A stretch of 64,000 bases of DNA, taken from assembly GCA_037974335.1 (NCBI GenBank), contig CM075759.1, forward strand, positions 26,143,487 to 26,207,486. Reading direction: 5' to 3'. Of this stretch, positions 33,250 to 44,539 are shown piece by piece (within the stretch, counting starts at the first letter, position 1; each line of letters begins with the position of its first letter). Under the pieces are notes generated by a model. The model was not told where the DNA came from. It ran no database searches and was given only the letters and a program-made list of their open reading frames with translations. The position numbers and the translations under genes were made by a program. The DNA is from Prionace glauca. Its lineage: Eukaryota > Chordata > Chondrichthyes > Carcharhiniformes > Carcharhinidae.

Positions 33250-34265
33250 TTTGCATTGTGCCAGTCCATGAGTTTAAATTTAAAAAAACTCAGCTAAAAG
33301 GGACCGATTTGAAATTATTGTTGTTGACAACCTCAAGCCAATCTGAGTACAGTGTTGTTGACAGGTCATTAGGATCATATAAAAAAAGACAACTGTCTTC
33401 AGGGCAGATCCACCAGTGCTGAGCCAGGAGTACAACCAGAAGCGGGGCCCGATCACCTGAAACAGTCAGGATTAAGATAGACATGGAGAGAAATGAATTC
33501 TCTCAATGGGTGGTGAATCTGTTGAATTCATTACCTCAGTGTGGTGGATGCTGGGATTTCTTAAATTTGAGGAGACAGAGATTTAAATAGTAATGGATTT
33601 GAGCATGGGCTGGGGGGCGGTTTGTGAGGGGGGTGGGAGGTTAATATCGGACTTGTTGTGCCCCTGATAGTTAGGGTGTTTACCTGGCGATAGTCCAGAA
33701 GGCCTATTCCACTGGAGAATTGTGCTGTCCCTGCTACCATCTGGCAAACTGATTTCAATCGCTTACATCAGATCAGAGTTACACTGAAAAAAAATGGGGA
33801 ACCGCTTGTCACTTTGGATTTTATTTTAAAAGTGCAGACAGTGCTCCATGTGGGACAGCTCCACACGCCCCACCCCACATATTCCATGTGCATCCAGCAG
33901 AAGGGTTTCTACACTTCTTGGCAATAAAATGATTCAAAACTTACTCCAACTTGTAAAGCAAACAAAAAAGGTTTAATCAGGAAACTTCATAACACTAACA
34001 CTCGAGGCCTCACCCGAGGCCATTCCAAGCTCCCTCAAACCCCAGCAGCATGTTACTGTACTGAGTCGGGTGGTCACCTGACCACCACATCATGTTCTCA
34101 TTGGATAGATAGCTTTCAGCTTGTTGCCATTGGTCACTATAACAGATCTAATGTGTTGTTACATTGGTTCCATTGTAATATTCCACTCAAACGCGCCTGT
34201 CTCTCGACCAAATCCTTGCCAACCCAACCAACTCAAACCTATCACTTCCTAGACACTTCCCAGTT
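33250..34265. other. Receptor 2 intron, unassigned
   Basis: No gene recognised. The stretch 33790-34260 has an unusual composition and may be an unidentified repeat. Confidence 0.4.
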
Positions 34266-34269
34266 ACTG

Positions 34270-34900
34270 TGATCCCACCAGTTCACCACATTCTCCATCT
34301 CTTCCTTGTTCTTGGTGCCATCGTTTTTTTGAGATCTGACCCAAAGCAGTGGCATCGTCAACAAACTTGGATATCAAGTTGGAGAGGAATTTGTCCACAC
34401 AGTCATTGCTGTATAAGGAATGTAGTAAGGGGCTGACGACACAGGTTTGTGGGGCACCGCTGTTGAGAATTATTGTGGAGGAGGTTGTTTGACTGTCCTT
34501 ATTTATTGCTGTCTGGCAGCATCAAATTACAGAGATAGGAGCCTAGCCCCAGGCCAGAGTCTTTGTACATGAGTTTCATTGGAATAATGATGTTAAAGAT
34601 TGAGCTGTAGTCGATAAACAGGAGTCTGTGTTATAATGTCGACTATAGGCTCACGGCGATGGCATCTGTCCAACGGAAATAGGTGAACTGTAGAGGATCC
34701 AGGCAATCTAGGAGCGTGGAACTGATTCATGTCATAATTAATCCTTTGCTGCATCATATAATATTGGGCATATGTGTCACTGGACAATAGTCATTAAGAC
34801 AGGCTGCTTGGTTTTTCTTTGATAGCAGCCTTGGTTTGATTTTTTTTCTTACCCGGTGCACAGATCAGCAATTTTTCTCCTGAAAGAGGGCTCACTGAGC
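34270..34900 (-). mobile_element. Non-CR1 LINE reverse-transcriptase fragment (Rex1/L2-like)
   Basis: The minus strand has RT-like remnants in the order of a motif B of the APQxCVxSPLL type (near 34440) followed by a motif C-like FVDDATALG (near 34350). This differs from the SGVPQGS/FADDTK pattern of the CR1 copies. Degraded. Confidence 0.5.
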
Positions 34901-35395
34901 TTGACTGGTCCAGTAGGTCATAGTGGGGGGGCAGCAAATACACTGGGCACTATGGACAGTAGCTTTATACTGAACACTGAACCTTAGAAAACAAACCCTG
35001 GTATTTGTTTCCTGTGCCATTGGAGTGTGAGATTACTATTTATTCCTGTGTTGTGCGATCGGTGACCAGGTTGCTGAGGTCTCCTCTCCAGGGTACATTC
35101 CTTTCTAAACAGAATAGAGATTTAAAATCTCTCTCTCTGCCCAGAGAAAAGGGTGAAACCAGTACTGTTTGGAACCTGCTCTGCTGCAGGCTTGTCAGTA
35201 AGCTGTCTGAAAGATGACAGATTACTATCAACAGAATTCTGCTCTGAATTCTCTGTCAGGGTTACCCCCACAGCCTTCTAACTCTCCAAATCCCCCATAA
35301 GGCAGAGAGGCTATTTACCTGCAGCTGAGTGACGGTCAATGTTGAGGACTCCCGGAAAACTCTGTCCAAAATGCATATCATTTTGCCCCTACCAT
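34900..35395. other. Receptor 2 intron, no feature seen
   Basis: No repeat or exon recognised. Confidence 0.45.
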
Positions 35396-35396
35396 G

Positions 35397-35580
35397 GAGC
35401 AGCACGGTGGCACAGTGCTTCTCAATGCTGACTCACAGCATCAGGTATCTGGCTTCAATCCCAGTCTCGGGTCACTCTCTGTGTTGAGATTGGACATTCT
35501 CCCCGTGTCTGCGTGGGTTTCTTTCCAAATGTTCCACTTTCCTCTCATACTACAAAAGATGTGCGGGATCAGAAAAAAGG
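35397..35580 (+). mobile_element. tRNA-derived SINE, shared with the receptor 1 intron
   Basis: Head gcagcacggtggcacagtgc, then the core gcgtgggtttctttccaaat. Sits about 120 bp before the receptor 2 exon 2; the mirrored SINE in receptor 1 is at 4184-4295, about 190 bp before exon 2. Confidence 0.7.
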
Positions 35581-35697
35581 AAATTTCAGTGATTCAGTGT
35601 TGGTTCATTTTTTTATTGTATTCCATCTGTAGTATAAATGATAACTTTTCCCCCTTGAATCATATCTAATTATATTATTTTTTTCCCTTCCTGACAG

Positions 35698-36599
35698 CGA
35701 ACATAATCACAATTGTGACACTGATGAGCAGAAACTGTGGTCTGTCCAAATGTGTGACTCGTTACCTGGTGGCAATGTCAGCGGGGGATCTGCTGGTCAT
35801 TATCCTCGACCTGATATTGAGACACATTCCCATTGTTTATTGGAAACAGTTTCATTTCATGCGCTCGCTCCCCATGTGTAACATCCACGCCATCCTGCTT
35901 TTTGCCGCCACTGACTGTTCTGTCTGGTTCACCGTCACTTTCACCTTTGATCGATTTGTGGCCATTTGCTGCCCCAAGCTGAAAAGTAAATATTGCACTG
36001 AGAAAACAGCCACTGTGGTTCTGGGAACAGTGACAGTGCTGAGCTGTTCAAAGAACGTTTTCTGGTATTTTATGTTATTAAATAGGTATCAGATGATGAA
36101 CGACCCCTGGTTTTGTCGTTTCACATGGAATGTTGTGTATTCTGAGGTCTGGACATCAATTGAGTTCCTCCACAACATTCTAAACCCATGTGTCCCATTT
36201 GCCCTGATTCTGCTGCTCAATGCTCTCACTGTCAGACACATCTTGGTAAGCAGCAGAGCCCGCAGGAGACTCCGGGCTCACAGCTCTGGGGAGAATCCGA
36301 GTGACCCAGAGATGGAGAGTCGAAGGAAATCCATCATTTTACTGTATGTTATCTCAGCCAATTTCATCCTCTTATGGTCGACATTAATGGTTTATTCAAT
36401 ATGGATGCGGTTGTATGGATTTGGCTATTGGTCAGTAAATTTGCATCCTTTTGTTATGGAATTGGGCTTCATGCTGCAGCTCACAAGTTGCTGCACAAAC
36501 ACTGCAATTTATGTTGTGACACAGACTCATTTCAGACAACAGCTAAAAGATCTACTGAAATACCCCCTCACTGCAATACCTCAACTCAATATACACTGA
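35698..36599 (+). CDS. GPR139-like receptor 2, exon 2 (TM1 end to C-terminus)
   Basis: Acceptor ttttcccttcctgacag ends at 35697. The exon completes an Ala codon (ANIITIVTLMSRNCGLSK) and runs open for 299 more residues. Landmarks are SAGDLLVIILD (TM2), LPMCNIHAILL (TM3), DRF (FTFDRFVAI), PWFCRF (second loop), LILLLNALTVRHILVSSRAR (TM5 end and third loop), and SCCTNTAIYVVTQ (TM7). Sequence and acceptor tract are close to receptor 1, with differences concentrated in the extracellular loops (for example MMNDPWFCRFTWNVVYSEVW against LQNLPWFCDFTGDATESLAW). It looks functional. Downstream lies a polypurine tract split by a young CR1. Confidence 0.8.
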
Positions 36600-36654
36600 C
36601 AGGAAACTACAACCACAAGACCCCTTATTTTTTCTGATAGGCATTCATGGTGTA

Positions 36655-38050
36655 AACAGCAAAACACCCTCACAGAAACAGAAATAGTTAGAGATAGAGA
36701 GAAAGAGCGAGAGAGTGAGAGGACAGTGTTAGCAACAGTAAGATTGGCAGAGAAAGAGAGAGATTGGCAGAGAGAGGGAAAGACACAAACACATGGAGAA
36801 CAACTGAGTTTAAGAACATAAGAACATAAGAAATAGGAGCAGGAGTAGGCCATCTGGCCCTTCGAGCCTGCCCCGCCATTCAACAAGATCATGGCTGATC
36901 TGTCGTGACTCAGCTCCACCTTCCCGCCCTCTCCCCATAACCCTTAATCCCTTCTCTTATCAAAAACCCATCAACCCGTTTCTTAAAAATATTTAGCGAG
37001 GCAGCCTCCACCACTTCAACGGGCAGAGAATTCCAGAGATTTACCACCCTTTGAGTGAAGAAGTTCCTCCTCAACTCTGTTCTAAACCGCCCCCCCTTTA
37101 TCTTGAGGCTGTGCCCCCTAGTCCTACTGTCTTTTTTGAGCGGGAACAGTCTCTCCACCTCTATCCTATCCATCCCATTCATCATCTTATACGTCTCAAT
37201 GAGATCTCCCCTCATTCTTCTAAACTCTAACGAGTACAAGCCTAGTTTATTCAGCCTCTCCTCATAGCTCAATCCCCTCAACTCCGGTATCAGCCCAGTA
37301 AACCTCCTCTGCTCTCCCTCCAGGGCCAAAACATCCTTGCGCAGGTGCGGCGCCCAAAACTGCACACAGTACTCCAGCTGCGGCCTCACCAATGCCCTAT
37401 ACAGCTGCAGCAAGACCTCCCTTTGAAAGAGTTTCTAACAGGTACAGAGAAAGAAACAGACAGACAGAGAAAACAAAAACAGAGACCGAGACACTCCCAC
37501 AGAGTGAGAGATAAAGGGATAGAGTGGAGAAAATGGCGAGGGTGACATCCAGGGAATGAGAAAGGGAGACAGAAGAAGGTAGACTGGAGGTTGCTATAAG
37601 AGAGAGAAATGTAGATGAAGGGGTAACGGAAGACAAGAAATGAGGCACAGGGAAATAACCAGAGTCAGAGAGAAACAGGGGTATAGAGAAAGAGAGAGGG
37701 GGGGAATGAGAAAGAGTAAGATTGAATGAGTACAATGGAAACAAGAGCAAAAATAGAGGGCACAAGTGAGAGAGGGGGGAGGTGAAGGTGGGAAGTTAAA
37801 AAGAGAGAGAGGGATAGACAGACAAGAAAGTAAAAGGGGGACAGAGAGATGGAGAAGGAAGCTGAGACTGAGAGGGAGCAGGAGTGACAGAGGAATATGG
37901 TAGAGAGTGGGAGAGTGGAGGGTAGGTGGACAGACAGAAAGAGGCAGAGAGAAACATTGAGAGACACAGAGGCACAGAGGGACACAGAGAAAGAGTGACA
38001 GAGAGAGAGAGAAACAGATACACAAAAAGTGGCACAGAGATATATTGAAT
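36655..38050 (-). repeat. Polypurine tract 3' of receptor 2, split by a CR1
   Basis: GA-rich on the plus strand from 36655 to 36805 and from 37425 to 38050, the mirror of the CT-rich tract at 2305-3030. Long minus-strand frames are low-complexity and not genes. Confidence 0.8.
36815..37425 (-). mobile_element. Young CR1 LINE insertion in the polypurine tract
   Basis: About 610 bp, nearly identical to 9928-10545, with an intact minus-strand frame of the C-terminal block and the (aagaacat)n tail at 36815. The mirrored tract near 2890 is uninterrupted (tttgaaagagtttctaacag reversed), so this insertion came after the duplication. Target duplication, if any, is about three bases (ttt). Confidence 0.9.
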
Positions 38051-38059
38051 GACTTTAAT

Positions 38060-38380
38060 GATAACCATCAGGTGGAGTTATTGGAATATGAGCTCCCTGA
38101 TTGAGGCAGTTAATGCTGTCCAATTCGGAAACCCTGTAGGCGTGTGGAATATGGTGTGTGTTGGTTACTGGAATTCAGGGTCTGTACACTCAGCATGTGG
38201 ACTGGTGGCTTAATCACGCGACTATTAATACAGAAACTCAGCTAATGTATTGGGCACCCAGGATCCAATCTCATCACGGCGGATGGTGGAATTTGAATAA
38301 ATAGATCAGGAATTCAGAATCAGCATGTGACCATAAAAACATTACTGGTTGTCAGAAATCCTGATCTGGTTCAGCAATGT
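38060..38380. other. Mirrored spacer, no gene seen
   Basis: Counterpart of 1960-2300 in the inverted duplication. Confidence 0.5.
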
Positions 38381-38384
38381 CCCA

Positions 38385-39910
38385 GGGAAGGAAATCTGTT
38401 GTGCTTAAGTGGTCAGGCTTAATCGTAACTCCAGGGTCACAGCAACGCAGTAGACACTTACTGGCCCTCTGAGCATGGGCAACTAGGAGGCTGAGTCGTG
38501 AAGGCAGATGCCTTGAGTTGGCTACAACTGATTCTGGTCGTATCCCCAATAGAAGAGACGGTACTCGTGAACTTTTCCAAAACTCATCCAGTGGCAGCCA
38601 GTAATATTTGGCTTTGGACACAAAGTTACCCAGTCCTGAATAAACTGAAGCAACTAGTGATGATGGGAGAGCCAAAAGGCCATCACAGCCTGAACTGCAC
38701 CCATGTTGGAGTGGCAGACAGCAGCTGACTTTGGAAGTTGGCACACGCCTATGGGGTTCAGAAGGGTCATCCTGAGCCAGCTTCACCATTCCAACCTGGC
38801 TGAAATTTGCCATGGCCACCAGGAGTGACAGACTGAAGGTCCTCCAAATTTCCAGTCTGGTGGCAAGGTATGGATACAGATATGTGCTCATGGGTCAGTG
38901 CTGGCAACATCAAGAAGGGCAGAACTATCACCAGTCACTACTCTTCACACTTGGGAATGGCTGGGACGGCCATAGACGTGGCTGCATATGGAGAGTGCCG
39001 GACCGTTCATGGGGTCCATGTTCCTGACAATGATAGATGCTGATTCAAAGTGGATGGCCATACACAGGGTGAATTAATCCAACACAAGGACAAGAGTGGA
39101 CACCCGGGATCTGACAGGTATTGTTTTCTGAAAATGGACCATCTTTCTTCAACCAAAATGTGTGCATTGCATGAAGTTGAGAAGAATTTGAAGCGTTAAG
39201 ACAGTGTCCATATTACCCATCATCCAATGGTCTGGCAGAAAAAGCAACCCAAACAGCACAAACAGGTTCAAAAAACCATCCCACACCAAACCATCCAGAT
39301 TAATCTTCAGTTACAGGACAACACCCCCCGTCCTAACACCACCACCTCCCGTCTTCAACAACAGGAAGTGTCCAAGCAGAGTTTCTCACGGGAAGATCAC
39401 TTTGCCCAAAGTTAAGTCTGATCTTCCGAGGGTGGAAGTTGACACCCAGTGCCGTTCCCATCAACCAGGAGAGGCACTTAAAGGCAGTTGATAGATATTT
39501 TGTAAAGAATCATGGCAATGAATCCACGTGGATATGAGGCACGTTCAGGTCAGGAACAGGGCCAGGTTCCTATCAAGTCCATTGGGGAGATACCATCCCA
39601 TGGGAATGCTTCAGTCATCTACAAGCCATAAAACCCCAAACCAAGCAAGAAAAAAAAAACATTTTGCAGCATACCAGGATCTTCAGAACAAATTCCAGGC
39701 CCTCCAGCTCCTGCTCTCCATCTCCGCCAGTGGGAAACTCGGAGTCTGAAATGGACACAGCGTGTTTAGCCGCTCAACCGGAAGAGCTGAACCCCCCTCA
39801 CTCCTGAGGCAAAGCAGGAGGAACCGGACCCAGCATTGAAGCTCCAAAATACCTTCCAAAACAGTCAGTCCTCGGCGATTACTCCGAAACAAGGTTGGAA
39901 GGATGCAATC
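38385..39910 (+). mobile_element. Ty3/gypsy-type LTR retroelement fossil (pol 3' part), broken
   Basis: Plus-strand counterpart of 1-1690. It shows degraded integrase-core and pol C-terminal-like sequence, then is cut off by a LINE near 39925. Clearly broken, with many breaks, and old; it predates the inverted duplication because both arms carry it. Confidence 0.55.
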
Positions 39911-39924
39911 ACTTCAAACAGGTT

Positions 39925-40715
39925 CATAAGTGTGAGGTTATCTCTTTGCAGCAGTAATAGGAAGGCAGATTATTATTTGAATGGGTGCAAATTGAGAGAG
40001 GTGGATACTCAGCGAGATCTTGGCTTCCCCATGCATCAGTAACTGAAAGGAAGTGCCCATGTACAACAGGCAGTAATGAAAGCCAATGGTGTGCTGGCCT
40101 TCAAAGAGAGAACATTTGAGTACAAGAATAGAGATGTGTTACTGCAGGTGTACAGGGCATTGCTGAGGCCACACTTTGATATTGTGCACAGTTTTGGTGT
40201 CCTTATCTGAGGAAGGATGCCCTTGCTACAGAGGGAGTACAGCAACTGATTCCCAGGCCGGTTCCTGAGATGGCAATCTGTGATATGAAGAGGAAATAAG
40301 TCGATTAGGTCTTAGTTCATTGGAGTTTATTGTGGTGAAGCATACAATATTGGAACAGGTTTAGACAGGGGAGATTCAGAAAGAATGTCCCCGAGGCTCA
40401 AGAATTTGAGGACTAAGATTCATGGTTTGAGGATAAGCATCTACCTTTTGGAACAGAGATGAGGAGAATTTTCTCCACCCAGATAATTGTTGTACATCAG
40501 GATCACAGAAAGTAGCTGAGGCCAAAACCTTTAGTGATTTCAGGAAGAAATGATGGATAACTCTTGGGGCTAAAGTGATCCCGTGATTTGGGAAGAAGGG
40601 ATGATCAGGATATTGAAGTTGATGATCAGCTATGATCAAACTGAATGGTGGAGCAGGCTCGAAGGCCTGAATGGCCCACTCCTGCTTTCACCATGTTTCA
40701 ATGTTTCTATCATTG
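39925..40715 (+). mobile_element. CR1-type LINE C-terminal fragment
   Basis: Plus-strand remnants include VMKANGVLAF-like and LRPHFDIVHSFGV-like segments and a tail gaaggcctgaatggcccact. Several frame changes. Confidence 0.7.
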
Positions 40716-40831
40716 TGAAGCTGAGGTGAGCCTGTGCATGGTCTGCGCCTGAACATTGTGTAACTCTGAGCCTCGTCTGAGTCCGAAACTTGTATGAATC
40801 TGAACCATGTCTCTGTCTGATCCTGAGTTTG

Positions 40832-41655
40832 CCTGAAACTGGTGCGGGCCTGAGCCTGGTGTGGGCCTGAGCCTGGTGTGGGCCTGAGCCTGGTGTGGGC
40901 CCGAGCCTGGTGTGGGCCCGAGCCTGGTGTGGGCCTGAGCCTGGTGTGGGCCCGAGCCTGGTGTGGGCCCGAGCCTGGTGTGGGCCTGAGCCTGGTGTGG
41001 GCCCGAGCCTGGTGTGGGCCTGAACCTGGTGTGGGCCCGAGCCTGGTGTGGGCCCGAGCCTGGTGTGGGCCCGAGCCTGGTGTGGGCCTGAGCCTGGTGT
41101 GGGCCCGAGCCTGGTGTGGGCCCGAGCCTGGTGTGGGCCCGAGCCTGGTGTGGGCCTGAGCCTGGTGTGGGCCGGAGCCTGGTGTGGGCCCGAGCCTGGT
41201 GTGGGCCCGAGCCTGGTGTGGGCCCGAGCCTGGTGTGGGCCCGAGCCTGGTGCGGGCCGGAGCCTGATGCGGGCCCGAGCCTGGTGTGGGCCCGAGCCTG
41301 GTGTGGGCCGGAGCCTGGTGTGGGCCCGAGCCTGGTGTGGGCCCGAGCCTGGTGTGGGCCCGAGCCTGGTGTGGGCCCGAGCCTGGTGTGGGCCCGAGCC
41401 TGGTGTGGGCCGGAGCCTGGTGTGGGCCCGAGCCTGGTGTGGGCCCGAGCCTGGTGTGGGCCGGAGCCTGGTGTGGGCCGGAGCCTGGTGTGGGCCCGAG
41501 CCTGGTGTGGGCCCGAGCCTGGTGTGGGCCGGAGCCTGGTGTGGGCCCGAGCCTGGTGTGGGCCTGAGCCTGGTGCGGGCCCGAGCCTGGTGTGGGCCCG
41601 AACCTGGTGTGGGCCTGAGCCTGGTGTGGGCCCGAGCCTGGTGTGGGCCCTCTCG
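40832..41655. repeat. 17-bp minisatellite, about 47 units
   Basis: Unit gagcctggtgtgggccc with variants at one or two sites (ggccc/ggcct/ggccg, gtgtg/gtgcg). Because 17 is not a multiple of three, each frame cycles through all phases and gives a 17-residue repeat, so long frames are open on both strands. These are not proteins. It lies inside a minus-strand CR1 fragment that resumes at 41660. Confidence 0.95.
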
Positions 41656-41659
41656 ACAT

Positions 41660-42360
41660 GAATGTCATCATTCCATTTGTCTTTCTAACTGACAATAGAA
41701 CCTTCAGGTTAACCTTTAGAGAATCTTGAACAAGGACTCCAAAATCCCTTTGTGCACCTGATTTCCTCAGCATTTCACCGTTTAGAAAAGTCTATGCCTC
41801 CATTCCTCCTTCCAAAGTGCATATTCTCGCAATTTTCCTCAATTTATTCCATCTGCCATCTCTTTAGCCACTCTCTAATCTGTCCAAGTCCTTCTGTAGC
41901 TCTCCCACACTCACCCTGCCCCTGCCCAAGTTCCTCATTACTCCCTGACACTCTACATATCTTTGTATCATCTGCAAATTTAGCAATAACGCCTTCATTT
42001 CGTTCTTCTAAATCATTAATGTATATTATGAGAAGTTGCGTCTCCAGCACCCAGACCTGAGACACACCTCTCATCACTGGCTGCCATCCTGAAAACAGAT
42101 CCCTTCATCCCCACTCTCTGCCTTCTGCCAGTCAGCCAATCCTCTATCCATGCCAGGATCTTGCTCTCAATACCATTGACACATAACTTATTTAGAGGTC
42201 TCCTCTGCAGGGCCTTATCAATAGCCTCCTGGAAGTTGAAAGAAATCAGGTTCAGTGGTTCTCCCTATCTAACTTTCTTGTTACCTCCTCAAAGATCTGT
42301 AACAGATTTGTCAGACATGACCTCCCCTTGACAAAGCCGAACTGACTTAGTCCTATGGTG
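41660..42360 (-). mobile_element. CR1-type LINE RT fragment
   Basis: Minus-strand RT remnants (QFGFVKGRSCLTNLLQIFEE near 42310, motif C IAKFADDTKI near 41960, and RDFGVLVQDSLK near 41740). The 3' portion is replaced by the 17-bp minisatellite. Confidence 0.8.
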
Positions 42361-42627
42361 AAGTTGTACGAATGAGGTAATGGTATGATGGGAAAATTGG
42401 TCAAGTATTTGGTACAAAAAAAGAAAGCTGACTCTGCGTAACCTAAGACATGAATAAGACGGGAGGAGGTCAAGACCTGATAAGGCTGACTCTGCATAAC
42501 CTCGGGCTGTATGTGTAAAGCAAGATCAGGGAGGAAGGAGTCATAAACCTTTCTCTGTTCTATCAAAGGACAAGATAAAAGTATGAATGGTGAGACAAAG
42601 ATTTCTGGGAGTTGAGCGGGTTGTACC

Positions 42628-43150
42628 ATGATTCTGGTCACCCTATTATAGAAAGGATATGATTAAACAAGAAAGAGTGCAGAAAAGATTTACAAAGATG
42701 CTCCCGGGACTTGGTGGTTTGAGTTATAAGTAATCAATGGATAGACTGTTTTTTTTTAGAGCCTAGGAGGCTGAGGGATTATCTTATAGAGGTCTATAAA
42801 ATAATGTGGAGCATAGATCAGTTAGATAGTCAATATCTTTTCCTAGCTGCACTGGTGTCTAAATCTAGAGGACATAGGTTTACCGTGAGAAGGGAGAGAT
42901 ATAAGAGAGTCCAGAGAGACTTTGTTTTCACACAAATGGTCGGGAGTGTCCTGAACAAGCGATCAGAGGTAGCGGTAGAGGCAGGTGCGATTTTTTTTTT
43001 TGTTTTTAGAAAGTGCTTACACAGTTACGTACTATCGAGGGAGATGGGCGAAACATTGACAATTGGGACTGGTTTACTCGTTAAAAAAGGGTGACATAGA
43101 CATGTTGGGCTGAAAGACCTGCTTCCATGCTGTAAACCTTTATGACTTTC
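42628..43150 (+). mobile_element. CR1-type LINE C-terminal fragment
   Basis: Plus-strand remnants from the FWSPYYRKD block through the C-terminal region to a tail ttgggctgaaagacctgctt. Degraded. Confidence 0.7.
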
Positions 43151-43189
43151 TGACTCTATCTCATCTTCCTGATTCTCCCAGATACTGAT

Positions 43190-43880
43190 TACGAGTCAGT
43201 CTCCTGTTTAAGTAGATGAATCAGATATCATTATGCTGTGTTGTAAAATGCGATTGGCTGAACAACTTGTCAAGAATTATTATTCATGCAAGTTTACCTA
43301 ATGTAATTGATGTTTAAACTGACATGAGCCCGACATGATCGGTACGAAAATGTATAATTGATTTGTTATTGATTGCCCACTTCAGATACATTGGAAAGGT
43401 CTTGACGCTGTATTCCAGATCTACTTAACCCTTTTGGTCATCTCCAAGCAGCTGTATTTTGTGTGTTTTTTTTTCAAAATAAATGTTTCGTCCTTACACA
43501 GAGATATCTGCCTCGTGAGTTTTTCTTTCTGTAGTTAAAGACAGTATTCGTCACCTCAAGTTATCCCACAACACTCGTTATAATTTGAAAATTTATGATC
43601 TCGTCTGTGCTTCTGTGAAATACACCTCAGTCTCTTCGTTTCACCTCATTGTTTGCACATCTGTTCTATACAGAGATACAGATTCAGAATGATAAGCTGG
43701 GAGAATTTTACTGATAGATTCACCGAAAGCAGATATTGTATTTGAGCCATACACAGATCTTGATAATCAGCAGAGGGAAATCTGCAGTTTCCAAAATTCA
43801 ACCCATCACTTGAGCTGTAAACGACAGATACAATAATGAAGCTGATGTTTATGATGCGGGACATTAATGTTAATGTCACC
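43190..43880 (-). pseudogene. Truncated third copy of the Ig membrane-exon 3' region
   Basis: Matches the left Ig arm in two blocks (24330-24790 and 25585-25810), skipping about 800 bp between them. It keeps a TM2-like site: minus strand ..tttacag then CTC AAG TGA (43814-43806), that is Leu-Lys-stop. Similarity ends near 43875, before the TM1 exon. It is a 3' fragment without a transmembrane exon. Confidence 0.65.
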
Positions 43881-43889
43881 TGGAGCACC

Positions 43890-44530
43890 TCTTATAGGTG
43901 AGACGATCGTCCAATGATGTAATCTCTCAACCAGCTAATAATCTGGGTACAACCAAGACGCTGGTGGAATTTGAATACAACACATAAGATTGGGATTGAA
44001 ATCCTTTGATAACCATGAAACTGCTGTCCGCTGTTGGAAAAACAAAATCATTAATCACTAATGTCCTTCAGGGAAGGAAATATGCGATTGTATGTATCAT
44101 TATAACTCACTTATCACAATTAAAACACGTTTTATATCTTTGCCTCAAAGCTCGGCACAAAACTGGTCTTCAACAGGAAATGTATTAGAATGGTGTTTTT
44201 CATCATGAACCTTTTTAAATAATGGTCAGTTCACACTGGGTAAAACTTATTGTAAATTCACCTCTCTCTGGGTCGTTGGGGGAGGAGGCGGCACAATATC
44301 TCCAAAATAAAGCATTCCACTGAGATGTGGGCTTCGATGGCGGGTCAAGTATTTATTGACCTTTCCTAGTTTCCTTTGCGACGGTGGTGTTAATGTTGGG
44401 ACGACACTGTTCCTTCAAGCTGATATTGAGTAAATCGAACTGTGAGCTGAAACGGGAGTCTCTCTGTCTTGTGACTGAAATAATACAATATCACCATCTG
44501 CTGGCGGCTTTTACTTACTGCAAGCGCTGC
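43890..44530. other. No feature seen
   Basis: Spacer between the Ig fragment and the tRNA palindrome. Nothing recognised. Confidence 0.5.
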
Positions 44531-44539
44531 CTTTGTGTG

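Noticed and set aside
37397-38068. Overlapping minus-strand frames up to 143 codons
   Set aside because: CT-rich strand of the polypurine tract, present in all three frames.
38352-38891. 179-codon minus-strand frame
   Set aside because: Antisense to the Ty3/gypsy-type fossil; no matching open frame is kept in the mirrored copy near 1.3-1.8 kb.
40832-41655. Regularly spaced repeats that might suggest a CRISPR array
   Set aside because: There are no unique spacers; it is a head-to-tail minisatellite in an animal genome.
40688-41773. 361-codon minus-strand open frame (GPTPGSGPHQA repeats) and long plus-strand frames
   Set aside because: By-product of the 17-bp minisatellite; every frame is open and the start lies in CR1 remnants.
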